From assembly GCA_025997795.1 (NCBI GenBank), contig BNVB01000077.1:1-9434 (forward strand): DNA of 9,434 bases, read 5' to 3'. How positions within the stretch are numbered: the first letter of the stretch is position 1; every line of letters begins with the position of its first letter. Both the position numbers and the translations under genes were made by a program. Source of the stretch: Spirochaetia bacterium (GTDB lineage: Bacteria > Spirochaetota > Spirochaetia > Treponematales > Breznakiellaceae). The notes beneath the pieces are model-generated. The model saw only the letters and a program-made list of their open reading frames with translations. It did not search any database and was not told the origin of the DNA. This document shows positions 1 through 5,736 of the stretch, in pieces.

Positions 1-2
1 TG

Positions 3-761
3 TTTTGTTCTTCCCGGCCCGGAACGGAAAAACTTGCCAAGTATCTGCGTATTGAATGTGCCGAAATGGGACTTTCCTGGGCCAGCCAGATCCGCTTTTA
101 CCATGCGGGACTTAGCAGGGAAGAAAAAAAGGCCCTTGAAGGCTGGTATCTCCATAACAGCGAAGCAGTCCTTGTAAGCACCTGCGCATTCGACCTTGGC
201 GTAGACAAGGCCGATATCCGCACGGTGATACACCGGGACTGTCCGCCTTCGGTAGAAGCATATTTACAGGAATCGGGACGGGCCGGCCGGGATGGCGGCC
301 AGTCCCGGGCGATCCTGCTTTGGGGGCCGGGTGACGGGGGGCGGCTTTCCTTGGTAAGGTCCCCCCAGGAACGGCAGCGGCTCCGGCAGCTTTTTGCCTA
401 TGCCCGAAATACAAGAGACTGCCGCCGGGAAGTCCTGCTCCGGCTCCTCAACTACGAAGGAGCCGGAGATAAACCGGAAAAACTATGCTGCGATACCTGT
501 TCCGGCGAAGCTGACGGAGAACTGCGGGAAGAAGCGGCGATCCTGGATTTTTTCCGCAGAAACCGCCGCTCCTACACCATCAAGGAAGCCGCCAGAGTTT
601 TGGCCGCAGCGGAAACAGTACGCTGGTCCGAGGAAGAAGCGGAAGATTGTCTGCGGGTCTTGCTCAAAAAATCTCTATGTTTCAGCAAGTTTCCAGGATT
701 TAAGCAGCGAATCGTCGTCAATACGGCCCTGCATACCGCTCCGGTTTGCCTTGGGCCATAG
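3..761 (+). CDS. recQ: RecQ-family ATP-dependent DNA helicase, C-terminal part (5' end outside window)
   Basis: The frame is open from base 3 and the gene starts outside the window; the ATG at 66 is internal. RecQ enzymes unwind DNA 3'-5' in recombination and fork repair. About 252 residues are visible. They hold the second RecA-like helicase domain: FCSSRPGTEKLA at the edge, FYHAGLSREEK, then STCAFDLGVDKADIR (motif V) and QESGRAGRDG (motif VI, arginine finger). A RecQ zinc-binding segment follows (CRREVLLRLLNY, then CCDTC), giving the expected cysteines. After it comes a short winged-helix-like stretch (ILDFFRRN, TIKEAARVLA). No HRDC domain is present, so this is a short RecQ. The last about 28 codons overlap the convergent gene at 675-1568 by 87 bases. 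The family call is firm; the exact orthologue is less so. Confidence 0.9.
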   Translation, partial: FCSSRPGTEKLAKYLRIECAEMGLSWASQIRFYHAGLSREEKKALEGWYLHNSEAVLVSTCAFDLGVDKADIRTVIHRDCPPSVEAYLQESGRAGRDGGQSRAILLWGPGDGGRLSLVRSPQERQRLRQLFAYARNTRDCRREVLLRLLNYEGAGDKPEKLCCDTCSGEADGELREEAAILDFFRRNRRSYTIKEAARVLAAAETVRWSEEEAEDCLRVLLKKSLCFSKFPGFKQRIVVNTALHTAPVCLGP

Positions 762-1568
762 ACCCAGGTAGACTTCCCTTTGTCCCGGCGCGGGCGTCCG
801 TGCAAAAAGCGCCAGTGTGTATTCTTTACCTGCCTCAAAATTATAGCTTAGCTCATAATTCTGGCCTACAAAAATAAAAGTTGTCTGCCATCCGGGAGTC
901 TCAAAGTAAGTATCAAAGGTTATGGTTGTTCCTCCCGCCGGAACGGCTACCTTGTTTACCCGCCAAAGATGGCGCTCCCCGGTTGTGACTTTACCCTTTG
1001 GATACCATTCGTCGTATATATCGGCGCCGTTGTAGTCAAACACCCAGAAACCAACCCCAAAGATAACGGTAGCCGTCCCTGTGGACGCGGCCGGAGGTTT
1101 CTGCACCGGTTTTGCCTGAGGTTCAAGCACTGTTTTTGCCGGCCGGGGAAAATAGTAATATTCCTGCTCCAGCATTTTTGTTTTTTTGTTTAAGTCTTCC
1201 AATACAAGCATAGGAATGGCGTGCTCTATCCGCTGTTTTATGAGGTAATGTTCCCCGGCGGTAAAGGTCCGTTCAAAAACCCGGTTTTGCCTCCCGTATG
1301 CCATTAATAGGCGTATCCTGCCGGGGGGAAAATAGATCGCTTTATTGTTACCTGCAGCCATCCAGTCTACCGGGGCTCCATTATAATTGGTAATTTTTAG
1401 TCCATAGGGAAAAACCAGCACCACACTTTGTTCTTTGGGCAGCCTTTCGTCCACAACAAATATATCCCTGGTTAATTTTGAAATATCCACCGGATAGGTG
1501 GTATTTGACGCACCCATGGTCAGCGCCAGAGTTAGAACCGTAATAATAAGAACAATGTTTTTTTTCAC
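675..1568 (-). CDS. Exported two-repeat protein of unknown family, paralogue A
   Basis: I do not recognise a named family. The 297-residue product starts with a Sec-type signal peptide (residues 1 to about 21: KK, then a hydrophobic core ending TMGAS). There is no cysteine at the end, so it is not a lipoprotein; a periplasmic or outer-surface location is inferred. Two internal repeats are visible. The first (about 49-110) has ITNYNGAPVDW, IYFPPGRIRL and FTAGEHYLI. The second (about 166-254) has VFDYNGADIYDEW, VAVPAGGTTITF and FEAGKEYTLA. A linker rich in proline and lysine (about 140-162) separates them, and a conserved tail ends GRIDDDSLLKSWKL. The start is GTG, chosen because AGGAGG lies 6 bases upstream. 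It is the second gene after paralogue B, 19 bases from B's stop, so probably co-transcribed. Beta-rich repeats suggest a binding or structural role, but this is a guess. Confidence 0.85.
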   Translation of the reverse strand: MKKNIVLIITVLTLALTMGASNTTYPVDISKLTRDIFVVDERLPKEQSVVLVFPYGLKITNYNGAPVDWMAAGNNKAIYFPPGRIRLLMAYGRQNRVFERTFTAGEHYLIKQRIEHAIPMLVLEDLNKKTKMLEQEYYYFPRPAKTVLEPQAKPVQKPPAASTGTATVIFGVGFWVFDYNGADIYDEWYPKGKVTTGERHLWRVNKVAVPAGGTTITFDTYFETPGWQTTFIFVGQNYELSYNFEAGKEYTLALFARTPAPGQREVYLGLWPKANRSGMQGRIDDDSLLKSWKLAET

Positions 1569-1574
1569 CTTTTT

Positions 1575-1580
1575 CCTCCT
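1575..1580 (-). promoter_or_regulatory. Shine-Dalgarno AGGAGG for paralogue A
   Basis: On the minus strand the gap after paralogue B reads AGGAGG, AAAAAG, then GTG. The 6-base spacing is ideal and fixes the GTG start. It is the only strong ribosome-binding site in the arm and contrasts with the other genes, which lack one. Confidence 0.8.
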
Positions 1581-1587
1581 ATTGGTT

Positions 1588-2523
1588 TCAATATTCTTCT
1601 GAAAGGCGCCAGGCCTTTATCAGCGAATCATCAAGGCGGCCTGCCTTGCCGCGTTTGTCTGCCTTATTCCATAAACCCATGTAAAGGCCGGATTTTCTTG
1701 GAGAGTCAGCATTGTAGTACTGATAGAATACAGCCAGCGTATATTCTTTACCTGCCTCAAAACTGTAGCTTAGCTCAATATTTCGGCCTCCAAAAAATCC
1801 ATAGTCAAAGGCTATGGTTGTTCCTCCCGCCGGAACGGCAATCCTGTTTGGCTGCCAAAGATGACGATGCCCGGTTCTGGCTTTACTCTTTGGATACCAT
1901 TCGTCGTATACATCGGTACCGTTATAGTCAAATACCCTAAAACCGGTACCAAAGACAACGGTGGCCGTCCCGGCGGATGTCTCCGGGGGTTTCCGTACGG
2001 TTCTAACGTTGGGTTCAAGTACTGTTCTTGCCGGCCGGGGAAAAACATAGTACTCCTCTTCCAGCGGTTTTCGTTTTTTGTTCAAATCTTCCAATAAAAC
2101 TGCGGGATTTACACCATCACCCCATTGTTTTAGGAGGTAATGTTCCCCGGCAGAAAAAGTTCGATCAAAAAACATATTTTTCAACATCTCATAGTAAGCT
2201 CGCGGATAATCTCCGGAGTAGAGCAGTACTGCATCGGGGGTAAAGGTTATGGTCAAACGTATCCTGCCAGGGGGTAAATAGATCGCTTTCCTGGAACTTG
2301 CGGCTTCCGAGGGAGTCTTCCAGTCTACGGGGGTTCCATTATAACTGGTTATTCTTATTGCAGGGCGAAGAACCAGCACCACACTTTGTTCTTTGGGCAG
2401 TCTTTCGTCCACAATAAGTATATCCCGGGTTAATTTTGAAATATCCACCGGATAGGAATTAGAAGCGCCCATGGTCAGCACCAGGGTTAGGACCGTAAGG
2501 ATAATAGCAATATTTTTTCTCAT
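1588..2523 (-). CDS. Exported two-repeat protein of unknown family, paralogue B
   Basis: This 311-residue protein is closely related to paralogue A along its whole length and is likewise not assignable to a named family. It has a signal peptide (1 to about 21, MRKNIAII to TMGAS, no lipobox cysteine) and the same two internal units. Unit 1 (about 48-131) has ITSYNGTPVDW, IYLPPGRIRLTI and FSAGEHYLL. Unit 2 (about 187-265) has VFDYNGTDVYDEW, IAVPAGGTTIAF and FEAGKEYTLA. The tail is GRLDDSLIKAWRL. Compared with A it carries an extra segment of about 20 residues in unit 1 (around 95-118, tyrosine-rich). The frame is open to a TTG at 2559, but the ATG at 2523 is preferred because it aligns with the start of A and a promoter overlaps the upstream codons. 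It is first in the B-A operon and divergent from the EEP gene. Confidence 0.85.
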   Translation of the reverse strand: MRKNIAIILTVLTLVLTMGASNSYPVDISKLTRDILIVDERLPKEQSVVLVLRPAIRITSYNGTPVDWKTPSEAASSRKAIYLPPGRIRLTITFTPDAVLLYSGDYPRAYYEMLKNMFFDRTFSAGEHYLLKQWGDGVNPAVLLEDLNKKRKPLEEEYYVFPRPARTVLEPNVRTVRKPPETSAGTATVVFGTGFRVFDYNGTDVYDEWYPKSKARTGHRHLWQPNRIAVPAGGTTIAFDYGFFGGRNIELSYSFEAGKEYTLAVFYQYYNADSPRKSGLYMGLWNKADKRGKAGRLDDSLIKAWRLSEEY

Positions 2524-2530
2524 CCAATCC

Positions 2531-2559
2531 AGTATACCCAAAAGACTCTTATTTTGCAA
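2531..2559 (-). promoter_or_regulatory. Sigma70-type promoter of paralogue B, leaderless geometry
   Basis: On the minus strand, TTGCAA (2559-2554) is followed after 17 bases by TATACT (2536-2531), close to the sigma70 consensus with ideal spacing. The ATG begins only 7 bases after the -10 box, so transcription should start at or next to the A of the start codon. No Shine-Dalgarno is present before the ATG. The box sits in AGTCTTTTGGGTATACT, a context also found before the ligase gene. Confidence 0.6.
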
Positions 2560-2621
2560 GGTTTTTTACTCACGTTGTTTTTTGTTTTATCTTCAAAGGC
2601 CCTGTCAAAGCCCTTTTTTTG

Positions 2622-2627
2622 TTGTAT
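2622..2627 (+). promoter_or_regulatory. Probable -10 box (TATACT) of the EEP gene
   Basis: TATACT matches the -10 consensus in five of six bases and lies 12 bases before the ATG at 2640, predicting a leader of about 6 bases. No good -35 is seen at 16-18 bases; CTGTCA at 2602-2607 is too close. No Shine-Dalgarno lies between box and ATG. The 116-base gap to paralogue B thus holds two divergent promoters. Confidence 0.4.
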
Positions 2628-2639
2628 ACTTCTATAGTA

Positions 2640-3698
2640 ATGAGGAAACCATTGATACTTGCCGCCATAGCTCTGGTACTGCTCCTGGTGTTAACGGCGC
2701 TGATTGGGCTTTTGTGGCTTAACGCCCATGAATACAAGCCGGACAGCCGGGAACCGGCAGCGCTTTCCCGTTCCCTTAGCCTAACTCCGGGCCGTGGTCA
2801 ACCCATTGAACTGTATTCATGGAATATCGGTTATGCTTCCCTGGATGCCAGCCAGGATTTTTTTATGGACGGCGGCAAGGGTGTTATGCCCGCCACAGAC
2901 CGGAATGTAGAGGAAAATACCTGGGCTATCCAGGCTTTTCTTTCCGCCGCTTCGGGGGATATTATCTTTTTGCAGGAAGTGGACGTTAATGCCAAACGAT
3001 CCTACGGTTTTGATCAAGCGGGGTACTTTTCTGAAACCTGGAAAGGGTCTGCCGCCTTTGCCTATAACTACAAATGTCCCTTTGTGCCGGTGCCCTTTCC
3101 CCGTTTTTTGGGCAAAATAGAAAGCGGCATCCTTACCCTGAATAGTTATACCAGTACTGCCGAACGGATCAGCCTGCCGGGTTCTTTTAGCTGGCCGGAG
3201 CGGCTGGCCCAGCTTAAACGCTGTCTTTTGGTAGAGCGGGTCCCGTTACAGGATGGGGGCGCTGAACTGGTGCTGGTGAACCTGCACCTGGATGCGTATG
3301 ATTCGGGGGGGAGCGGCCGGGCGGCTCAAACCAGGGTCCTGGCGGAATTTCTTGCGGCCGAATATGCGGCGGGCAATTATTGTGTGGCCGGGGGGGATTT
3401 TAACCAGGTTTTCCCTGAATTTAAGGATATTTTTCCCCTGGGGGACAGCGAATTTTTTACCCCCGGTCTCTTAGACGGCTCTCTCTTTGGCGAGGGGTGG
3501 CAGTTGGGGATGGATCCGTCAACTCCCAGCTGCCGTTCCCTTGACAAACCCTATGAAGGGGCGCCGGATCATCAATTGTATCTTATTGATGGTTTTATCC
3601 TTTCTCCCAATGTGGAACTGATTTCGGTACAAGCCCAGGATTTGGGGTTCAAAAATTCGGATCATAACCCGGTAAAGCTGACTTTTAGCCTAAAATAA
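2640..3698 (+). CDS. Membrane-anchored endonuclease/exonuclease/phosphatase (EEP, DNase I-like) family protein
   Basis: The 352-residue protein begins with an uncleaved-looking hydrophobic segment (about 5-27, rich in Leu, Ala, Ile), which suggests a signal anchor with the catalytic domain outside the cytoplasm. The rest is an EEP fold with the family's metal and catalytic motifs in order: YSWNIGY (Asn62), FLQEVD (Glu113), VNLHLDA (His216), GGDFNQ (Asp253, Asn255) and the terminal SDHNPV (Asp341, His342). All key residues are present, so it should be an active Mg-dependent phosphodiesterase or phosphatase. The substrate (nucleic acid, inositol phosphate or sphingomyelin-like lipid) cannot be told from the motifs. 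The ATG at 2640 is preferred over the in-frame TTG at 2619, which lies in the promoter. It is divergent from paralogue B and 111 bases upstream of the ligase, which has its own promoter. Confidence 0.88.
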   Translation: MRKPLILAAIALVLLLVLTALIGLLWLNAHEYKPDSREPAALSRSLSLTPGRGQPIELYSWNIGYASLDASQDFFMDGGKGVMPATDRNVEENTWAIQAFLSAASGDIIFLQEVDVNAKRSYGFDQAGYFSETWKGSAAFAYNYKCPFVPVPFPRFLGKIESGILTLNSYTSTAERISLPGSFSWPERLAQLKRCLLVERVPLQDGGAELVLVNLHLDAYDSGGSGRAAQTRVLAEFLAAEYAAGNYCVAGGDFNQVFPEFKDIFPLGDSEFFTPGLLDGSLFGEGWQLGMDPSTPSCRSLDKPYEGAPDHQLYLIDGFILSPNVELISVQAQDLGFKNSDHNPVKLTFSLK

Positions 3699-3771
3699 GG
3701 CTCCCCCGGCAAATAAAGACTAAATATTTTTGACCCCAAAATTCAAAAAAAGTTGCAGATTTCTCTTTTTT

Positions 3772-3801
3772 TTGTGACAAAAAAGTCTTTTTGGGTATAA
3801 A
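3772..3801 (+). promoter_or_regulatory. Putative promoter of the acyl-CoA ligase, leaderless geometry
   Basis: TTGTGA (3772-3777) and TATAAA (3796-3801) are 18 bases apart. The ATG at 3810 lies 8 bases past the -10 box, so the transcript probably starts at or within a base or two of the ATG. No Shine-Dalgarno is present. The segment AGTCTTTTTGGGTATA matches the paralogue B promoter apart from one extra T. The rest of the 3699-3809 gap is AT-rich tracts with no clear terminator. Confidence 0.45.
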
Positions 3802-3809
3802 CTAAGATC

Positions 3810-4649
3810 ATGTTACAGTGGAGTGATTATACCAGCAGTCAGAGCGATTATGAGTGGCCCAATTTTATCGCCCTTATGGATGCTATTGAAAAAGAGTATG
3901 GCGATAAGACCGCCCTGTTTTTCCGCACCGCTAAACAGAGCGATTTTACCAAATGGTCCCATCGTTTCTTTGCCAGCGAGTGCCGCCGCATTGCCCGGGG
4001 GCTTATCAAAGCGGGGTTAACCAAGGGAGACCGTACCGTCCTGTGGGCGGAAAACCGTCCCGAGTGGCTGGCTGTCTGGATGGGCACGGTCATTGCCGGG
4101 GGCATTATCGTTCCGGTGGATTACCTGTTAAGCGACAAAGAATGTAAAAACATTGTGGATCTTACCGGGGCAAAGGCCTTTTTTTACTCAAAACGAAAAG
4201 CCGAATTTGTTGCCTCCCTGGATATTCATACCAGTTTAAAGCTCTGCATCGATTCAAACGACGAGGCCTACAATACTTTTGGCGCTGCCGGTACCGGTAA
4301 ACCTGGAACCGATAGTATAGACCTGCCGGGTCTTGACAGCATAAACGGAGATGACCCGGCGTCCATTGTCTTTACTTCGGGAACCACTGGTTTTGCCAAG
4401 GGGGTGACCCTTTCTCACCGGGGAATTATCTCCAATGTCAGCGCCGCGATCCTAGCGCTTCGGCCCCAGGACAGCGATGTGTTTATCAACGTACTGCCCC
4501 TGCACCATACCTATCCTACTACCTGTTCCTTTATCGCTCCCCTGGTGCGGGGAGTGGGGATTATCATTGTTGAACGGCTTGTGGGTAAGGTGGTCATTGA
4601 TGATATCCGTGACGCTCGAGGAGGCCCGCTTTTTTCCGTACAAATTTAA
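3810..4649 (+). CDS. AMP-forming acyl-CoA synthetase/ligase, truncated at palindrome junction (left copy)
   Basis: This is the N-terminal part of an adenylate-forming ligase that activates a carboxylic acid, probably a fatty acid, to acyl-AMP and then acyl-CoA. Residues 1-272 are native. They show the adenylation core motifs: WAENRPEWL (about 79-87), the P-loop FTSGTTGFAKGVTLSHRG (about 188-205) and LPLHHTYP (about 229-236). At codon 273 the frame crosses the fold-back junction and reads seven foreign codons (PLFSVQI) from the antisense of the same gene, then TAA at 4647. Members usually exceed 500 residues, so over half is lost, including the acyl-binding and C-terminal lid regions. This copy cannot be functional. 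Family certain, substrate unknown. Confidence 0.85.
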   Translation: MLQWSDYTSSQSDYEWPNFIALMDAIEKEYGDKTALFFRTAKQSDFTKWSHRFFASECRRIARGLIKAGLTKGDRTVLWAENRPEWLAVWMGTVIAGGIIVPVDYLLSDKECKNIVDLTGAKAFFYSKRKAEFVASLDIHTSLKLCIDSNDEAYNTFGAAGTGKPGTDSIDLPGLDSINGDDPASIVFTSGTTGFAKGVTLSHRGIISNVSAAILALRPQDSDVFINVLPLHHTYPTTCSFIAPLVRGVGIIIVERLVGKVVIDDIRDARGGPLFSVQI

Positions 4650-5625
4650 GCATCACCTGGCCAAAACGGATTTTGCTCTTCTTTGCCCGGGCCAGAGAAA
4701 TGCTCCGCAGTATATTGATAAGGCCCCTTACGGGAAGGGGCAGTTTTTTTAGCCCCGCCTCAAGACCGTCTTTAACCTTGTCGTAAAGCAGGGGTACGGC
4801 AATAAGCAGGCCTCCTCGAGCGTCACGGATATCATCAATGACCACCTTACCCACAAGCCGTTCAACAATGATAATCCCCACTCCCCGCACCAGGGGAGCG
4901 ATAAAGGAACAGGTAGTAGGATAGGTATGGTGCAGGGGCAGTACGTTGATAAACACATCGCTGTCCTGGGGCCGAAGCGCTAGGATCGCGGCGCTGACAT
5001 TGGAGATAATTCCCCGGTGAGAAAGGGTCACCCCCTTGGCAAAACCAGTGGTTCCCGAAGTAAAGACAATGGACGCCGGGTCATCTCCGTTTATGCTGTC
5101 AAGACCCGGCAGGTCTATACTATCGGTTCCAGGTTTACCGGTACCGGCAGCGCCAAAAGTATTGTAGGCCTCGTCGTTTGAATCGATGCAGAGCTTTAAA
5201 CTGGTATGAATATCCAGGGAGGCAACAAATTCGGCTTTTCGTTTTGAGTAAAAAAAGGCCTTTGCCCCGGTAAGATCCACAATGTTTTTACATTCTTTGT
5301 CGCTTAACAGGTAATCCACCGGAACGATAATGCCCCCGGCAATGACCGTGCCCATCCAGACAGCCAGCCACTCGGGACGGTTTTCCGCCCACAGGACGGT
5401 ACGGTCTCCCTTGGTTAACCCCGCTTTGATAAGCCCCCGGGCAATGCGGCGGCACTCGCTGGCAAAGAAACGATGGGACCATTTGGTAAAATCGCTCTGT
5501 TTAGCGGTGCGGAAAAACAGGGCGGTCTTATCGCCATACTCTTTTTCAATAGCATCCATAAGGGCGATAAAATTGGGCCACTCATAATCGCTCTGACTGC
5601 TGGTATAATCACTCCACTGTAACAT
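4594..5625 (-). CDS. AMP-forming acyl-CoA synthetase/ligase, truncated at palindrome junction (right copy)
   Basis: This is the mirror copy, with identical residues 1-272. It continues through the single-copy spacer for 61 more native residues (to about 333), including IAVPLLYDKV and a basic stretch (ARAKKSKIRFGQ). Long-chain acyl-CoA synthetases of the FadD15/Acsl-like group have comparable text here before their next core motif. At about residue 334 the frame passes the junction and ends with a spurious tail (LLERHGYHQ) read from the opposite strand of its own gene, then a stop at 4596-4594. The enzyme is still truncated: the remaining acceptor-binding and C-terminal domains are absent. It is the better representation of the parental gene. 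Any database entry for this protein will have a false C-terminus. Confidence 0.87.
   Translation of the reverse strand: MLQWSDYTSSQSDYEWPNFIALMDAIEKEYGDKTALFFRTAKQSDFTKWSHRFFASECRRIARGLIKAGLTKGDRTVLWAENRPEWLAVWMGTVIAGGIIVPVDYLLSDKECKNIVDLTGAKAFFYSKRKAEFVASLDIHTSLKLCIDSNDEAYNTFGAAGTGKPGTDSIDLPGLDSINGDDPASIVFTSGTTGFAKGVTLSHRGIISNVSAAILALRPQDSDVFINVLPLHHTYPTTCSFIAPLVRGVGIIIVERLVGKVVIDDIRDARGGLLIAVPLLYDKVKDGLEAGLKKLPLPVRGLINILRSISLARAKKSKIRFGQVMLKFVRKKAGLLERHGYHQ
4625..4641 (+). repeat. Imperfect inverted repeat at the junction, left half
   Basis: Pairing between the arms does not stop cleanly at 4626. Counting 4625-4641 against 4810-4794, 14 of 17 positions pair; mismatches are at 4627, 4632 and 4635. 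Both halves are ordinary coding sequence of the ligase gene (minus-strand codons for VRKKAG here, GLLIAVP in the other half). The match is thus a pre-existing short inverted repeat that could have primed the fold-back. Confidence 0.85.
4627..4808 (-). other. Single-copy central spacer of the palindrome
   Basis: This 182-base segment is the only part not mirrored. Read on the minus strand it continues the right-hand ligase gene in frame (residues 273-333). Its outer 15 bases on each side still pair imperfectly, leaving a loop of about 152 bases (4642-4793). It contains no separate gene. Confidence 0.9.
4723..4750 (+). other. Terminator-like hairpin in the spacer, antisense to the ligase
   Basis: GCCCCTT (4723-4729), loop ACGGG, AAGGGGC (4735-4741), then AG and seven T. 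The shape is that of an intrinsic terminator on the plus strand. It lies inside ligase coding sequence (codons for KKLPLPVRGL on the minus strand), so it would act only on antisense or read-through transcripts and may be chance. Confidence 0.3.
4794..4810 (-). repeat. Imperfect inverted repeat at the junction, right half
   Basis: This is the partner of 4625-4641, pairing at 14 of 17 positions. On the minus strand it reads GGCCTGCTTATTGCCGTAC, counting two bases beyond the spacer. It is the likely annealing site for the 3' end that created the fold-back. Confidence 0.85.
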
Positions 5626-5633
5626 GATCTTAG

Positions 5634-5663
5634 TTTATACCCAAAAAGACTTTTTTGTCACAA
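5634..5663 (-). promoter_or_regulatory. Putative ligase promoter (mirror copy)
   Basis: Mirror of 3772-3801: TTGTGA, an 18-base spacer, TATAAA, then 8 bases to the ATG at 5625. Same leaderless geometry, no Shine-Dalgarno. Confidence 0.45.
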
Positions 5664-5736
5664 AAAAAAGAGAAATCTGCAACTTTTTTTGAATTTTGGG
5701 GTCAAAAATATTTAGTCTTTATTTGCCGGGGGAGCC

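Larger units (their letters stand above)
1..4626 (+). repeat. Left arm of giant inverted repeat
   Basis: This arm is the exact reverse complement of 4809-9434. The first bases (tgttttgttcttcc) mirror the last bases, and each gene has a mirrored twin whose coordinates sum to 9435. Identity is unbroken to 4626; the first mismatch is at 4627 (C against T). The arm carries the recQ end, two paralogous exported-protein genes, an EEP-family gene and the start of an acyl-CoA ligase. It reaches the window edge, so the repeat may continue outside. No transposase, integrase or terminal repeat lies in it, so it is not a recognisable mobile element. The lack of divergence means a very recent origin or an artefact. 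Confidence 0.97.

Noticed and set aside
675..2523. Paralogues A and B as lipoproteins
   Set aside because: Both signal peptides end in TMGASN with no cysteine near the cleavage region, so no lipobox exists.
2523..2559. Longer paralogue B protein starting at TTG 2559 (12 extra residues)
   Set aside because: The TTG is the -35 element of a good promoter, the extra residues would precede the signal peptide, and paralogue A aligns with the ATG at 2523.
3292..3474. Small open frames inside the EEP, ligase and paralogue genes on either strand
   Set aside because: They shadow strongly supported genes, lack ribosome-binding sites and show compositionally odd proteins without recognisable motifs.
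3699..3809. Intrinsic terminator after the EEP gene, from the A-tract at 3747-3753 and T-tract at 3765-3773
   Set aside because: Only A-T pairs could form a stem and there is no GC-rich hairpin before the T run. The tracts more likely belong to the AT-rich ligase promoter region.
4615..4620. A CTCGAG (XhoI) site very near the junction, suggesting a ligation artefact of cut fragments
   Set aside because: Arm identity continues past the site for six more bases and there is a 182-base spacer between the arms. Ligation of cut ends would put the symmetry centre on the site itself. The site is ordinary ligase coding sequence.
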